Part shown: one piece after another, positions 43,686-52,221 of the stretch
Position numbering within the stretch: the stretch's first letter is position 1
How the letters are laid out: the number at the start of each line of letters is the position of its first letter
From: Dietzia natronolimnaea
GTDB lineage: Bacteria; Actinomycetota; Actinomycetes; Mycobacteriales; Mycobacteriaceae
Assembly (NCBI RefSeq): GCF_039525805.1
Contig: NZ_BAAAHZ010000014.1
Reading direction: 5' to 3' (one strand)
Length of the DNA: 64,000 nt
Made by a program: the position numbers and the translations under genes
Notes under the pieces: model-generated
What the model was told of the DNA's origin: nothing
Seen by the model: only the letters and a program-made list of their open reading frames with translations
The model's database searches: none

Positions 43686-44438
43686 TCAGCCGTCGACGCC
43701 GTCCGGGTAGGCGGTCACCGAGAGGAACCGGATGGGTAGCTCGAGCATCGCCACCGGGCCGTGGACGCCCTCGCCGTCGAGGAGCAACGAGTCGCCCGGG
43801 CGGAGTCGGTACTCGGACTCGGCATGGTGGTAGATCATGTCGCCGGAGAGCATGTAGAGCAGCTCGGTGCCCGGGTGCTGGAAGCGGGGATGCGCCTCCG
43901 ACTCGGCGGTGAGCGTCACCAGCACCGGCTCGATGCGCTTGTTGGATCCCCGTAGCGCCCCGAGCAGCTCGTAGTCGTGACCTGCCGAGGTGCCGCGGCC
44001 GACGATCGTCGCGCCCTGCCCGTCAGGGGTGAACACCGCGTCACGTCTGGTGTCCGCGCCGCGGAGCAACGAGGTCACCGGGACGTCGAGTCCGGTGGCG
44101 AGTTTGGCGAGCATGTTCAGCGAGCACGAGGTCTGCGCGTTCTCGATCTTGGACAGCATGGCCTTGGAGATGCCGATCCGCTGGGACATCTCCGCCACCC
44201 CCAGGCCCTCGGCCAGGCGCAGCCTGCGGACGTGGAAACCGATGATGCGCTCGAGATCGTTGCCGGTGGGCACGTCCTCCGGGAGCTCACGCGGCGTCGC
44301 CTGGTGGACGACCCTCCGCGCGTCATCCCGGCCGACTCCCATGCCCTCGACGGTAGTCATCGTCTCGTCGCGGTGGAAGTGGGCACCCGTCGCCGGCGCG
44401 GGCCCGGTCGCGGTCCGGTCGTCCGACACGACGGTCAC
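43686..44438 (-). CDS. XRE-family regulator with C-terminal cupin domain
   Basis: A 250-residue two-domain regulator. The helix-turn-helix lies at about residues 70-120 (LRLAEGLGVAEMSQRIGISKAMLSKIENAQTSCSL), followed by a cupin (HPGTELLYMLSGDMIYHH and LRPGDSLLLDGEGVHGP) that probably binds a small effector. The GTG start follows the glutamate-synthase-like stop directly; an ATG at 44360 in frame is an alternative start that still includes the whole HTH. This architecture often controls amine or amino-acid catabolism, which fits the flanking genes. Confidence 0.85.
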   Translation of the reverse strand: MTVVSDDRTATGPAPATGAHFHRDETMTTVEGMGVGRDDARRVVHQATPRELPEDVPTGNDLERIIGFHVRRLRLAEGLGVAEMSQRIGISKAMLSKIENAQTSCSLNMLAKLATGLDVPVTSLLRGADTRRDAVFTPDGQGATIVGRGTSAGHDYELLGALRGSNKRIEPVLVTLTAESEAHPRFQHPGTELLYMLSGDMIYHHAESEYRLRPGDSLLLDGEGVHGPVAMLELPIRFLSVTAYPDGVDG

Positions 44439-45821
44439 CTACAGTTCCCGTCCCGCGCGGCCGGGGATCCAGTCGGTCCCGGCCAACGGCACCCGCGCCA
44501 TCGCGGCGGCCTCCATCGTCAACGCCACCAGGTCGTCGGGCTCCAGGTGGGTCAGGTGGGACTTTCCGCAGGCCCGGGCGATGGTCTGCGCCTCCATCGT
44601 GAGCACGTGCAGGTAGTTGGCGAGTCGCCGACCGGCGGCCTCCGGGTCCAGCCGACGTGCCAGTTCGGGGTCCTGGGTGGAGATCCCGGCCGGGTCGCGG
44701 CCGTCCTGGAAGTCGTCGTAGAACCCCGCCGCCGAGCCGAGTGCGCGGTACTCCTGCTCGTACCGGGGGTCGTTGTCCCCGAGCGCGATCAGTGCCGCCG
44801 TCCCGATCGCCACCGCGTCCGCGCCCAGGGCCATGGCCTTGGCCACGTCCGCACCCGAGCGGATGCCGCCGGAGACGATCAGCTGCACCTTCCGGTGCAG
44901 GTCCATCTCCTGGAGGGCCTGCACGGCCTGCGGGATCGCGGCGAGGGTCGGGATGCCCACGTGCTCGATGAACACGTCCTGAGTGGCCGCGGTTCCGCCC
45001 TGCATGCCGTCCACGACCACCACGTCCGCACCGGCCTTCACCGCGAGCTTGACGTCGTAGTAGGTGCGGGTGGCGCCGACCTTGACGTACACCGGCTTCT
45101 CCCAGCCGGTGATCTCGCGCAGCTCGAGGATCTTGATGGCGAGGTCGTCGGGGCCCGTCCAGTCCGGGTGTCGGCAGGCCGAACGCTGGTCGATCCCTTT
45201 GGGCAGGGTCCGCATCTGCGCCACCCGGTCGGAGATCTTCTGCCCCAGGAGCATGCCGCCGCCACCGGGCTTGGCGCCCTGTCCCAGAACCACCTCGATG
45301 GCGTCGGCCTTGCGCAGGTCGACGGGGTTCATCCCGTAGCGCGAGGGCAGGTACTGGTAGACGAGCCTCGAGCTCTGGCCGCGCTCCTCCGCGGTCATCC
45401 CACCGTCGCCGGTGGTCGTGGAGGTGCCCGCCGCGCTGGCCCCGCGACCGAGGGCCTCCTTGGCCTGCGCCGACAGGGCCCCGAAGCTCATCCCGGCGAT
45501 GGTCACGGGGATGTCCAGGTGGAGGGGCCTCGAGGCGTGCCGGGTGCCCAGGGTGATGTCGGTGCCGCAGCGTTCGCGGTATCCCTCGAGCGGGTACCGG
45601 GACATCGAGGCGCCCAGGAACAGCAGGTCGTCGAAGTGCGGCACCGTGCGCTTGGCGCCCCAGCCGCGGATGTCGTAGATCCCGGTCGCGGCGGCGCGCT
45701 GGATCTCGTGGATCACCGGACGGGGGAACGTGGCGGACTCGCGCAGGGTCGGGTCGACGGTTCCTGTCGGGATCTGCGGGGGGGATGCCTGGTCGGTTCG
45801 GGTGTGTCCGTCGAAGGGCAT
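44439..45821 (-). CDS. FMN-binding glutamate-synthase-like protein (MgsC-like)
   Basis: A 460-residue protein equal to the FMN-binding synthase domain of glutamate synthase. VTIAGMSFGALSAQAKEALGRGA, TGDGGMTAEE, GQGAKPGGGGMLLGQKI and LIVSGGIRSGADVAKAMALGADAVAIGTAAL are the classic blocks. In GltB the next stretch holds the 3Fe-4S cysteines; here it reads FYDDFQDGRDPAGISTQDPEL without cysteine, so that cluster is absent. With the two upstream genes it rebuilds a split synthase, like N-methylglutamate synthase (MgsABC) or the GlnR-regulated glutamate-synthase-like proteins of mycobacteria. It probably couples glutamine or amine nitrogen to 2-oxoglutarate. Confidence 0.85.
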   Translation of the reverse strand: MPFDGHTRTDQASPPQIPTGTVDPTLRESATFPRPVIHEIQRAAATGIYDIRGWGAKRTVPHFDDLLFLGASMSRYPLEGYRERCGTDITLGTRHASRPLHLDIPVTIAGMSFGALSAQAKEALGRGASAAGTSTTTGDGGMTAEERGQSSRLVYQYLPSRYGMNPVDLRKADAIEVVLGQGAKPGGGGMLLGQKISDRVAQMRTLPKGIDQRSACRHPDWTGPDDLAIKILELREITGWEKPVYVKVGATRTYYDVKLAVKAGADVVVVDGMQGGTAATQDVFIEHVGIPTLAAIPQAVQALQEMDLHRKVQLIVSGGIRSGADVAKAMALGADAVAIGTAALIALGDNDPRYEQEYRALGSAAGFYDDFQDGRDPAGISTQDPELARRLDPEAAGRRLANYLHVLTMEAQTIARACGKSHLTHLEPDDLVALTMEAAAMARVPLAGTDWIPGRAGREL

Positions 45822-45854
45822 GTCTGGCTCCTGTCGGGGAGGGTGGCGGGACGG

Positions 45855-46619
45855 TCAGTAGGCGGAGGCGTTGTCCACGTCGAAGCTGTAGAGGGTGCGG
45901 GCGGAGCCGTAACGCCGGAACTCCGCGGTCGAGATCCCGGTGACGCCCGCCCGGTCGAGCAGCTCCCCGAGCTCGGTGTGGTGTTCGGGCCGCATCTCCT
46001 TCTCGACGCAGTCGGCGCCGAGGGACTCGACCCGGCCCCGCACGTAGATGTGGACCTCGTAGAGGGAGTCGCCGAGGGCGTCACCGGCGTCGCCCAGGAC
46101 GACCAGGCGCCCGGCCTGCCCCATGAAGCAGCTCATGTGGCCGATCGAACCGCCGACGACGATGTCCACCCCCTTCATCGAGATCCCGCACCGGGCGCCG
46201 GCGTCCCCCTCGATCACCAGCAGCCCGCCGTGGGCCGTCGCCCCGGCGGACTGGGAGGCCGACCCGGTGACCCGCACCGTCCCGGACATCATGTTCTCGG
46301 CCACCCCGACCCCCACGTTCCCGTTGACCGTGACGAGAGCGCCGTCGTTCATCCCCGCGGTGTAGTACCCGGTGGGGCCGTCGATCACGACCTCGTCCGG
46401 CTTCTCGAGACCCACGGCGAGCGCGTGGGCCCCCCTGGGACCTGTGAGCAGGTACCTGCCGGTGCCGTCGGAGGCCTGGAGGATCCTGTTGGTCTCTCGC
46501 AACCCGGTCTCCCGGACGTCGATCACGTGCGGGGCGGTGGTCGACGCCTCGCCGAGGGGGCCATGTGCCTGGTGGTCGAGGTCCTGCGGGGTGACGGCCT
46601 CTGCCGGCGTGATGGTCAT
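45855..46619 (-). CDS. GXGXG glutamate-synthase-like subunit (MgsB-like)
   Basis: A 254-residue right-handed beta-helix protein corresponding to the C-terminal domain of glutamate synthase. Repeated Gly motifs (GNVGVGVAENMMSGTVRVTGSASQ, GLLVIEGDAGARCGISMKG, VVGGSIGHMSCFMGQAGRLVVLGDAGDAL) form the helix. It is structural, linking amidotransferase and synthase parts. It sits 33 bp upstream of the FMN subunit gene and 54 bp after the amidotransferase gene, in the operon order known for split enzymes (amidotransferase, GXGXG, FMN domain). Confidence 0.87.
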   Translation of the reverse strand: MTITPAEAVTPQDLDHQAHGPLGEASTTAPHVIDVRETGLRETNRILQASDGTGRYLLTGPRGAHALAVGLEKPDEVVIDGPTGYYTAGMNDGALVTVNGNVGVGVAENMMSGTVRVTGSASQSAGATAHGGLLVIEGDAGARCGISMKGVDIVVGGSIGHMSCFMGQAGRLVVLGDAGDALGDSLYEVHIYVRGRVESLGADCVEKEMRPEHHTELGELLDRAGVTGISTAEFRRYGSARTLYSFDVDNASAY

Positions 46620-46673
46620 CGTTCTTCCTTCCTGGTGGGGGTCCGCGGTGCTGTGTGGCGCCCGGGGGTGGGT

Positions 46674-47570
46674 TCAGCGGCGCCAGTGGTACACGCGGCC
46701 CGGCTCGGGCTCGTAGAGGTGCGCCTCGTCGATACCCGGCAGATGCGCCATCGCCCGGTACTCCGAGGCCATGGCCACGTAGCGGTCGGTCTCGGCGATC
46801 ACCGCGGGCTTGCAGGCGATCGGGTCACGCACCACAGCGAACTCGTCGGCGGTGGACACCAGCAGGGTGTAGAAGCCGTCGAGTACGCCGGCCATCTCCG
46901 CCAGCGCCTGGTCGATCCCGGCCCCGAGGGCGATCTGGGCCGCCACGAACCGCGCGGCGACCTCGGTGTCGTTGAGGGTGTCGCAGTGGATGTCGCGCCG
47001 GGCCAGTTCGCGGCGCACCGAGGCGTGGTTGGAGAAGGACCCGTTGTGGACGATGCACTGGTCCGGACCCACGGAGAAGGGGTGCGAACCGGCCGGGGTG
47101 ACGGCGGACTCGGTGGCCATGCGGGTGTGCCCGACGCCCTGCCATCCCGAGGCCCCCGGTAGGCCGAAACCCGCGGCCAGGTCCAGCGGCAGGCCGACGC
47201 CCTTGAGGACGGCGAGCTCGCTGCCCAGGCCGACCAGGACCGCCTCCGGGACCGCGCTTCGAACGGCGGAGGCCAGGGTCTCGGGGTCGGTCGCGGCGGA
47301 CAGGAGCACGGTGGCACCCAGCTCGCGTCCCGACACCTCGCAGCCCAGGTGGGTGCCGACACGCGAGGCCAACGCCGGCGCGTCGACGCCGTCCGCCAGC
47401 ACGGTGACGGTGGCCGATCCCGCCGGGGTCCAGTCGGGATTGCCGTAGACGGCGACGCCGGCCGAGTCCGAACCGCGGTCGGTCATCTCTCCGAGCATGG
47501 TGGTGAGCAGGTCGCCGAGCCGGGGTTCGAGCTCCGGGTCGCGCAGGTGGAGTCCGACGATGCCGCACAT
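46674..47570 (-). CDS. Class II glutamine amidotransferase (MgsA-like)
   Basis: A 298-residue Ntn-type glutamine amidotransferase. Cys2 in MCGIVGLHL is the N-terminal nucleophile after Met removal. It is followed by MTDRGSDSAGVAVYG, GVGHTRMATESAVTPAGSHPFSVG and CIVHNGSFSNHASVRREL, all typical of GltB and GlmS amidotransferase domains. It would release ammonia from glutamine, or, in the N-methylglutamate pathway, methylamine from gamma-glutamylmethylamide made by the upstream gene product. It functions with the GXGXG and FMN subunits as a split synthase. Confidence 0.87.
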   Translation of the reverse strand: MCGIVGLHLRDPELEPRLGDLLTTMLGEMTDRGSDSAGVAVYGNPDWTPAGSATVTVLADGVDAPALASRVGTHLGCEVSGRELGATVLLSAATDPETLASAVRSAVPEAVLVGLGSELAVLKGVGLPLDLAAGFGLPGASGWQGVGHTRMATESAVTPAGSHPFSVGPDQCIVHNGSFSNHASVRRELARRDIHCDTLNDTEVAARFVAAQIALGAGIDQALAEMAGVLDGFYTLLVSTADEFAVVRDPIACKPAVIAETDRYVAMASEYRAMAHLPGIDEAHLYEPEPGRVYHWRR

Positions 47571-47645
47571 GGGGTTCTCCTGGTGAGGTCGGGTTGAGGG
47601 TGTGGAGGGAGTGGAGCGGGCGGCCGTCAGGGCCGCCGCCGCGCG

Positions 47646-49064
47646 TCACAGCGCGGTGAGGTACTCGTCGATCTCCCACTGGGTGACGGTGTTGTGCCAG
47701 GAGATGAACTCCTCGCGTTTGAGGTCGGCGTAGTACGCGGCCACCCCGTCGCCACCGATGTCCAGTGCGGCGCGGACGACCTCGTCCCGGCCCATCTCCT
47801 CCACGGCGTGCAGCAGGGTCGGCGGCAGGGTGTGGGTGGCCTCGCCGACCGTGGCCGGCACGCCGGGATCGAGATCCCGCCGCACGCCGTCGAGGCCCGC
47901 GGCCAGTTGCACCGCCACGGCCAGGTAGGGGTTGGCCGAGCCGTCGCCTCCGCGGAGCTCGACGCGATTGCCGTCAGGGACGCGCAGGTAGTGCGTGCGG
48001 TCGTTACCGCCGTAGGTCGCGTCGGTGGGCGACCACGTGGCCCCCGACGCGGTCGTGCGCGCCCCAATACGTTTGTAGGAGTTGATGGTGGGGCACAGCA
48101 CCGCGTGCATGCCGGCGGCGTGGGTGAGGACGCCGGCGATGAACGAGTACGCGGTGGGCGAGAGCCCCAGCCCGTACCGGTCGTCGCCGACCGCGGGGAA
48201 CACCGGGTGTCCGTCGCGCCAGAGGGACATGTGCAGGTGCATCCCCGATCCGGTGCGGTCGGAGAACGGCTTGGGCATGAAGGTGGCGATCATGTCCCGC
48301 TGTTCGGCCAGCATGGAGATGATGTAGCGCAGCGTCATGACCCTGTCGGCGGTGACCATCGCCTCGTCGTAGGCGAAGTTCTGCTCGAACTGCCCGTTGC
48401 CGTCCTCGTGGTCGTTGGCGTAGTTGGCCCAGCCGAGCACGTTCATCGCGTCCGAGACCCCGGCGAGGTGCTCGAACATCCGCGTCACGCCCCGGGCGTC
48501 GTAGCACGGGTGGGACTCGTCGTCCTTGGGATCGGCGGTGCACAGCGACCCGTCGGCGTTCTTCCGGACCAGGAAATACTCGACCTCCGCCCCCACCTTG
48601 AGCTCGAGGCCGTCGGTGGCCGCGTCGGCGAGCATCCGTCCCAGGATGACGCGCGGCGCGAAGCGCCACGGCTCCCCGCTCACCCAGGGGTCGCAGTGCA
48701 CCAGGGCCAGTCCGGGCTTGATGAAGTCGAGGGTGGTGAAGGAGCGGGCGTCGGGGACGACGAGGAGGTCGGGGTCCCTGGGCTGTTGGCCGATCGCGTC
48801 GGCGGCGTACCCGGCGAAGCCCAGCTCCCCGGCCTCCAGCTGGTCGACCGCGGAGGCCGGGACGAGCTTGGCGCACGGCTTGCCCCGGAGGTTGGTGAAC
48901 ACGGCCAGGACGAATCGCGTCCCGGTGTCCGCGACCATCCGGGCGAGGGTGCCGGGCGCGCTCTCGGCCTCCCGGGCGGCGTCGAGCGTCGGGAACGACG
49001 ACCGCCTGCTCTCGCCGTTCGCACGGTCGGCGACCCCGACGGAGGGGTCTGCGGTGACTGTCAT
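47646..49064 (-). CDS. glnT: Type III glutamine synthetase / gamma-glutamylmethylamide synthetase
   Basis: A 472-residue glutamine-synthetase-fold enzyme. GAEVEYFLV gives metal-binding Glu, GNGQFEQNFAY follows, GSGMHLHMSLW carries the ATP/metal His, and NSYKRIGARTTA and NRVELRGGDGSANPYLAVAVQL are the glutamate-binding blocks. It lacks the adenylylation-site region of GlnA-I and matches the GlnT/GMAS group that ligates glutamate to ammonia or methylamine. AGGAG lies before the ATG. First gene of the minus-strand nitrogen operon and divergent from amt across a GlnR-like box, so nitrogen-starvation control is likely. Which amine it uses cannot be decided from sequence. Confidence 0.85.
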   Translation of the reverse strand: MTVTADPSVGVADRANGESRRSSFPTLDAAREAESAPGTLARMVADTGTRFVLAVFTNLRGKPCAKLVPASAVDQLEAGELGFAGYAADAIGQQPRDPDLLVVPDARSFTTLDFIKPGLALVHCDPWVSGEPWRFAPRVILGRMLADAATDGLELKVGAEVEYFLVRKNADGSLCTADPKDDESHPCYDARGVTRMFEHLAGVSDAMNVLGWANYANDHEDGNGQFEQNFAYDEAMVTADRVMTLRYIISMLAEQRDMIATFMPKPFSDRTGSGMHLHMSLWRDGHPVFPAVGDDRYGLGLSPTAYSFIAGVLTHAAGMHAVLCPTINSYKRIGARTTASGATWSPTDATYGGNDRTHYLRVPDGNRVELRGGDGSANPYLAVAVQLAAGLDGVRRDLDPGVPATVGEATHTLPPTLLHAVEEMGRDEVVRAALDIGGDGVAAYYADLKREEFISWHNTVTQWEIDEYLTAL

Positions 49065-49129
49065 GACGTCTCCTGATCCGAGGGTTTCTGTGTGGTGGTC
49101 ATAATGTACTGCTGTTAAACCCGCGGCTG

Positions 49130-49145
49130 GTTACCGCGATGTAAC
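49130..49145. promoter_or_regulatory. GlnR-like half box near the glnT-type promoter
   Basis: GTTAC-N6-GTAAC is a perfect dyad 66-81 bp before the synthetase ATG and fits the GTnAC-N6-GnAAC GlnR pattern. A weak -10-like TACATT for the synthetase lies downstream on the minus strand with no good -35, as expected for an activated promoter. Confidence 0.5.
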
Positions 49146-49226
49146 GGGTTGCGTGAGGCGAAAACCTCTCTGGAAGTGCATCTTCCACTCAGGCTTCGGA
49201 ACAGGGCGCGGTTCGCCCCCGCGGCG

Positions 49227-49264
49227 GTAACCGGATGGAAACGATCGCGGTACCTGCCAGTAAG
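49227..49264 (+). promoter_or_regulatory. Quadripartite GlnR-like binding site upstream of amt
   Basis: Four 5-mers GTAAC, GAAAC, GGTAC and GTAAG are separated by exactly six bases each. This reproduces the actinobacterial GlnR arrangement a1-N6-b1-N6-a2-N6-b2. It ends 78 bp before the amt ATG, a position suitable for activation. TGGAAG-TGCAT-CTTCCA (49171-49187) is a further dyad between the two boxes. Confidence 0.7.
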
Positions 49265-49342
49265 CAACACCGGATCACACTGTGAAACGCACGGTCCCCA
49301 CGTCGCCCCGCACGGGAGTGGCCTCACAGAGAAGAGAGAAAC

Positions 49343-50698
49343 ATGGACGTAGCCATAGCGGCGGCCGACACCGCCTGGGTGCTCGCGGCCATGGTCGCGG
49401 TGGCCTTCATGGTCCCCGGCCTGGCCCTGTTCTACGGCGGCATGGTCAGCATCCGCAGCACGCTCAACATGATGATGATGACGATCGGCGCGGTCGCCGT
49501 GATGGCCGTGCTGTGGGTCCTCATCGGCTACTCGCTGACCTTCGGCGACTCGGTCGGGGGCGCCGGTGTGCTGGGCGATCCGCTCGAGTACCTGGGCCTG
49601 AGGGGCATCATGGCCGAGCCCGAGACGCCAGGCCTGCCGCCCGCCCTGTTCGCCGGGTTCCTCCTGCTCTTCGCGGGGATCACCGTCGCCCTCGTGGCCG
49701 GCGGGGTGGCGGACCGTATGCGCTTCTCCACCTGGCTGGTCTTCGCCATCGTGTGGCCGGTACTGGTGTTCTTCCCCGTGGCCCACTGGGTGTTCGCCTT
49801 CGACTCCGACGACGGGTCGGTCACGGGTGGGTGGATCGCCAACAACCTGGGGGCCATCGACCTCGCGGGCGGCACCGCCATCCACATCAACGCCGGTGTC
49901 GCGACGCTCGCGCTGGTGCTCGTGCTCGGTCGACGAGCCGGCTTCCCCACGATCAGCAGACCGCACAGCGTTCCCCTGACGTTCCTCGGCGCCGGCATGC
50001 TGTTCGCCGGCTGGATCGGCTTCAACGCCGGCTCCGCCGTCGCCGCGGGCAACACGGCCGCGGTGGCCGCGCTCAACACCGTGGTCGCCGGACTGTGTGG
50101 CGCGCTGGCCTGGATGATCACCGAGCAGGTCCGCGCCAAGCACCCCACGACTCTGGGAGTGGCCTCCGGGCTCGTGGCCGGTCTGGTGGGCATCACCCCG
50201 GCCGCCGCCGCGGTCAGCCCACTCGGTGCCATCGCGATCGGCCTGATCTGCGGCGTGGTCTGCCACTACGCGGTGGGCCTGAAGTACCGCCTCGGCTACG
50301 ACGACTCGCTCGACGTGGCCGGGCTGCACATGGTCGCGGGCATCATCGGCACGCTGCTCATCGGTGTGATCGCCGATCCCGCCTCCCCCGTCGGCGAGGC
50401 CGGACTGCTGTTCGGCGGCGGGTTCGGGCAGCTCGGGGCCCAGGCCCTGGCCACGGCGGCGGTGCTGGCCTACTCCTTCACCGTCACGCTGCTCATCGCC
50501 TTCGTCCTGGACAAGACGATGGGCCTGCGGGTCACCGAGGAGGACGAGCGGGAGGGCCTGGACAAGGCCTACCACCGCGAGATGGCCTACTTCCAGGACG
50601 CCCTCGAGGGCGATGGGCTCGGCACCGACGCCGTGGTCGTCACAGGGAAAGAGGAGCCGGAGGCGGCCACCGCGGCCCCGCCCACCTCCTCGACCTAG
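49343..50698 (+). CDS. amt: Ammonium transporter (Amt/MEP/Rh)
   Basis: A 451-residue, eleven-TM channel for ammonium uptake. Twin-histidine pore residues are visible in GGTAIHINAGVAT and DVAGLHMVAGIIG, and FYGGMVSIRSTLNMMMMT and VFFPVAHWVFAFDSDDGSVTGGWI are the standard family blocks. The cytoplasmic C-terminal tail is long and acidic. The ATG follows GAGAGA. A perfect quadripartite GlnR-like box upstream and the divergent amide-forming operon make nitrogen-limitation induction likely. No PII gene lies next to it, which departs from the common glnK-amtB arrangement. Confidence 0.95.
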   Translation: MDVAIAAADTAWVLAAMVAVAFMVPGLALFYGGMVSIRSTLNMMMMTIGAVAVMAVLWVLIGYSLTFGDSVGGAGVLGDPLEYLGLRGIMAEPETPGLPPALFAGFLLLFAGITVALVAGGVADRMRFSTWLVFAIVWPVLVFFPVAHWVFAFDSDDGSVTGGWIANNLGAIDLAGGTAIHINAGVATLALVLVLGRRAGFPTISRPHSVPLTFLGAGMLFAGWIGFNAGSAVAAGNTAAVAALNTVVAGLCGALAWMITEQVRAKHPTTLGVASGLVAGLVGITPAAAAVSPLGAIAIGLICGVVCHYAVGLKYRLGYDDSLDVAGLHMVAGIIGTLLIGVIADPASPVGEAGLLFGGGFGQLGAQALATAAVLAYSFTVTLLIAFVLDKTMGLRVTEEDEREGLDKAYHREMAYFQDALEGDGLGTDAVVVTGKEEPEAATAAPPTSST

Positions 50699-50729
50699 CC
50701 AATCCGATCGACCGTTCCACCCGAACAGT

Positions 50730-50767
50730 GACGAGGAGGCGGTCCCGCGTGGGACCGCCTCCTCGTC
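50730..50767. terminator. 17-bp perfect-stem bidirectional terminator (amt / pntB)
   Basis: GACGAGGAGGCGGTCCC (50730-50746) pairs perfectly with GGGACCGCCTCCTCGTC (50751-50767) around GCGT, 31 nt after the amt stop and 25 nt before the convergent pntB stop. It should terminate both. Confidence 0.8.
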
Positions 50768-50792
50768 GTCGTACCGGGTTATCCGGCCGGTT

Positions 50793-52217
50793 CTAGCGGC
50801 CCACCCCGACCGGCTGCTCCTTGAGCGCGCCCAGGATGTCGTCGACACGGTCCTTGGCGTCGCCGAACAGCATCTGGGTGTTGTCGCGGAAGAACAGCGG
50901 GTTCTGCACGCCGGCGTATCCGGCGGCCATGGACCGCTTGAACACGATCACATCGGCGGCCTCCCACACGTGGAGCACGGGCATGCCGGCGATCGGGCTG
51001 CCCGGGTCCTCGGCGGCGTCCGGGTTGACGGTGTCGTTGGCGCCGATCACCAGGACCACGTCGGTGTCCGAGAAGTCGTCGTTGATCTCGTCGAGCTCGA
51101 ACACGATGTCGTACGGCACCTTGGCCTCGGCGAGCAGCACGTTCATGTGCCCGGGCAGACGACCGGCGACGGGGTGCACGGCGAAGCGGACGTCGACACC
51201 CCGCTCGCGCAGGGTGCGGGTGAGATCGGCGACGGGGTACTGCGCCTGCGCCACGGCCATGCCGTAGCCCGGGGCGATGATCACCTTCGAGGCGCCCGCC
51301 AGCAGCTCGGCGGCGCCGGCGACGTCGATCTCGCTGTGCTCCCCGTGGTCCTTGCCCTCGCCCGAGGCGGCCTCGATGCCGAAGCCACCCAGGATGACGG
51401 AGAAGAACGACCGGTTCATGGCCTTGCACATGATGTAGGACAGGTAGGCACCCGACGAGCCGACCAGTGCGCCGGTGACGATGAGCAGGTCGTTGCCGAG
51501 CAGGAAGCCCGTCGCGGCGGCGGCCCACCCGGAGTACGAGTTGAGCATCGAGACCACGACCGGCATGTCGCCGCCGCCGATGCTGGCCACGAGGTGCCAG
51601 CCCAGGGCCAGCGCCAGGACCGTGACCACGGCGAGCATCCACAGTGCCGGGCTGATGACGAACGCCGCGGTGAGCGCGATGAACGCCACCAGGATCCCGG
51701 CGTTGATGAGGTTCTTGCCCGGCAGCACCAGCGGCGCGGACTTCATCTTCCCCGAGAGCTTGAGGTAGGCCACGATCGAGCCGGTGAAGGTAATGGCGCC
51801 GATGAACACGCCGATGAACACCTCCGCGTGGTGGATGTCCAGCAGCGAGCCGGTGAGCTCACCGTGCAGTTCGGGCTCGAGGTAACCGTTCCAGCCCACC
51901 AGCACGGCGGCCAGGCCCACGAAGGAGTGGAGCAGGGCGATCAGCTCGGGCATCTCGGTCATCTGCACCCGGCGGGCGCGCAGCAGCCCCAGGGTCGCGC
52001 CGATGAGCACCGCCACCACCATGAGGACGATCCCGATCGTGGCGGGCTGGTGGTCGATCACCAGCGCGACGGTGGCCAGGAGCGCCAGCGCCATGCCGGC
52101 GATGCCGAAGCTCAGGCCCCGACGGGCGGTCTCGTGCTTGGACAGGCCGGCCAGGGACATGATGAACAGCAGCGCGGCGACGAGGTAGGCCGCGTTGGCG
52201 GCGGTCACGAGTGACAT
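50793..52217 (-). CDS. pntB: NAD(P) transhydrogenase subunit beta
   Basis: A 474-residue subunit that binds NADP(H) and forms most of the proton channel of transhydrogenase, which uses the proton gradient to make NADPH. About nine N-terminal TM helices precede the soluble NADP-binding domain III (from about residue 300: VIIAPGYGMAVAQAQYPVADL, FAVHPVAGRLPGHMNVLLAEA and FELDEINDDFSDTDVVLVIGANDTVNP). It starts 4 bp after the pntA stop, so both are one transcript. The paired enzyme supplies NADPH for the biosynthetic and redox enzymes in the cell. Confidence 0.95.
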   Translation of the reverse strand: MSLVTAANAAYLVAALLFIMSLAGLSKHETARRGLSFGIAGMALALLATVALVIDHQPATIGIVLMVVAVLIGATLGLLRARRVQMTEMPELIALLHSFVGLAAVLVGWNGYLEPELHGELTGSLLDIHHAEVFIGVFIGAITFTGSIVAYLKLSGKMKSAPLVLPGKNLINAGILVAFIALTAAFVISPALWMLAVVTVLALALGWHLVASIGGGDMPVVVSMLNSYSGWAAAATGFLLGNDLLIVTGALVGSSGAYLSYIMCKAMNRSFFSVILGGFGIEAASGEGKDHGEHSEIDVAGAAELLAGASKVIIAPGYGMAVAQAQYPVADLTRTLRERGVDVRFAVHPVAGRLPGHMNVLLAEAKVPYDIVFELDEINDDFSDTDVVLVIGANDTVNPDAAEDPGSPIAGMPVLHVWEAADVIVFKRSMAAGYAGVQNPLFFRDNTQMLFGDAKDRVDDILGALKEQPVGVGR

Positions 52218-52221
52218 CTCC

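Noticed and set aside
43977..47162. A 1061-codon open frame on the plus strand opposite the nitrogen operon
   Set aside because: It lies antisense to well-recognised genes, its product is a low-complexity Arg/Gly/His/Val sequence with no domain, and it reflects high-GC codon structure.
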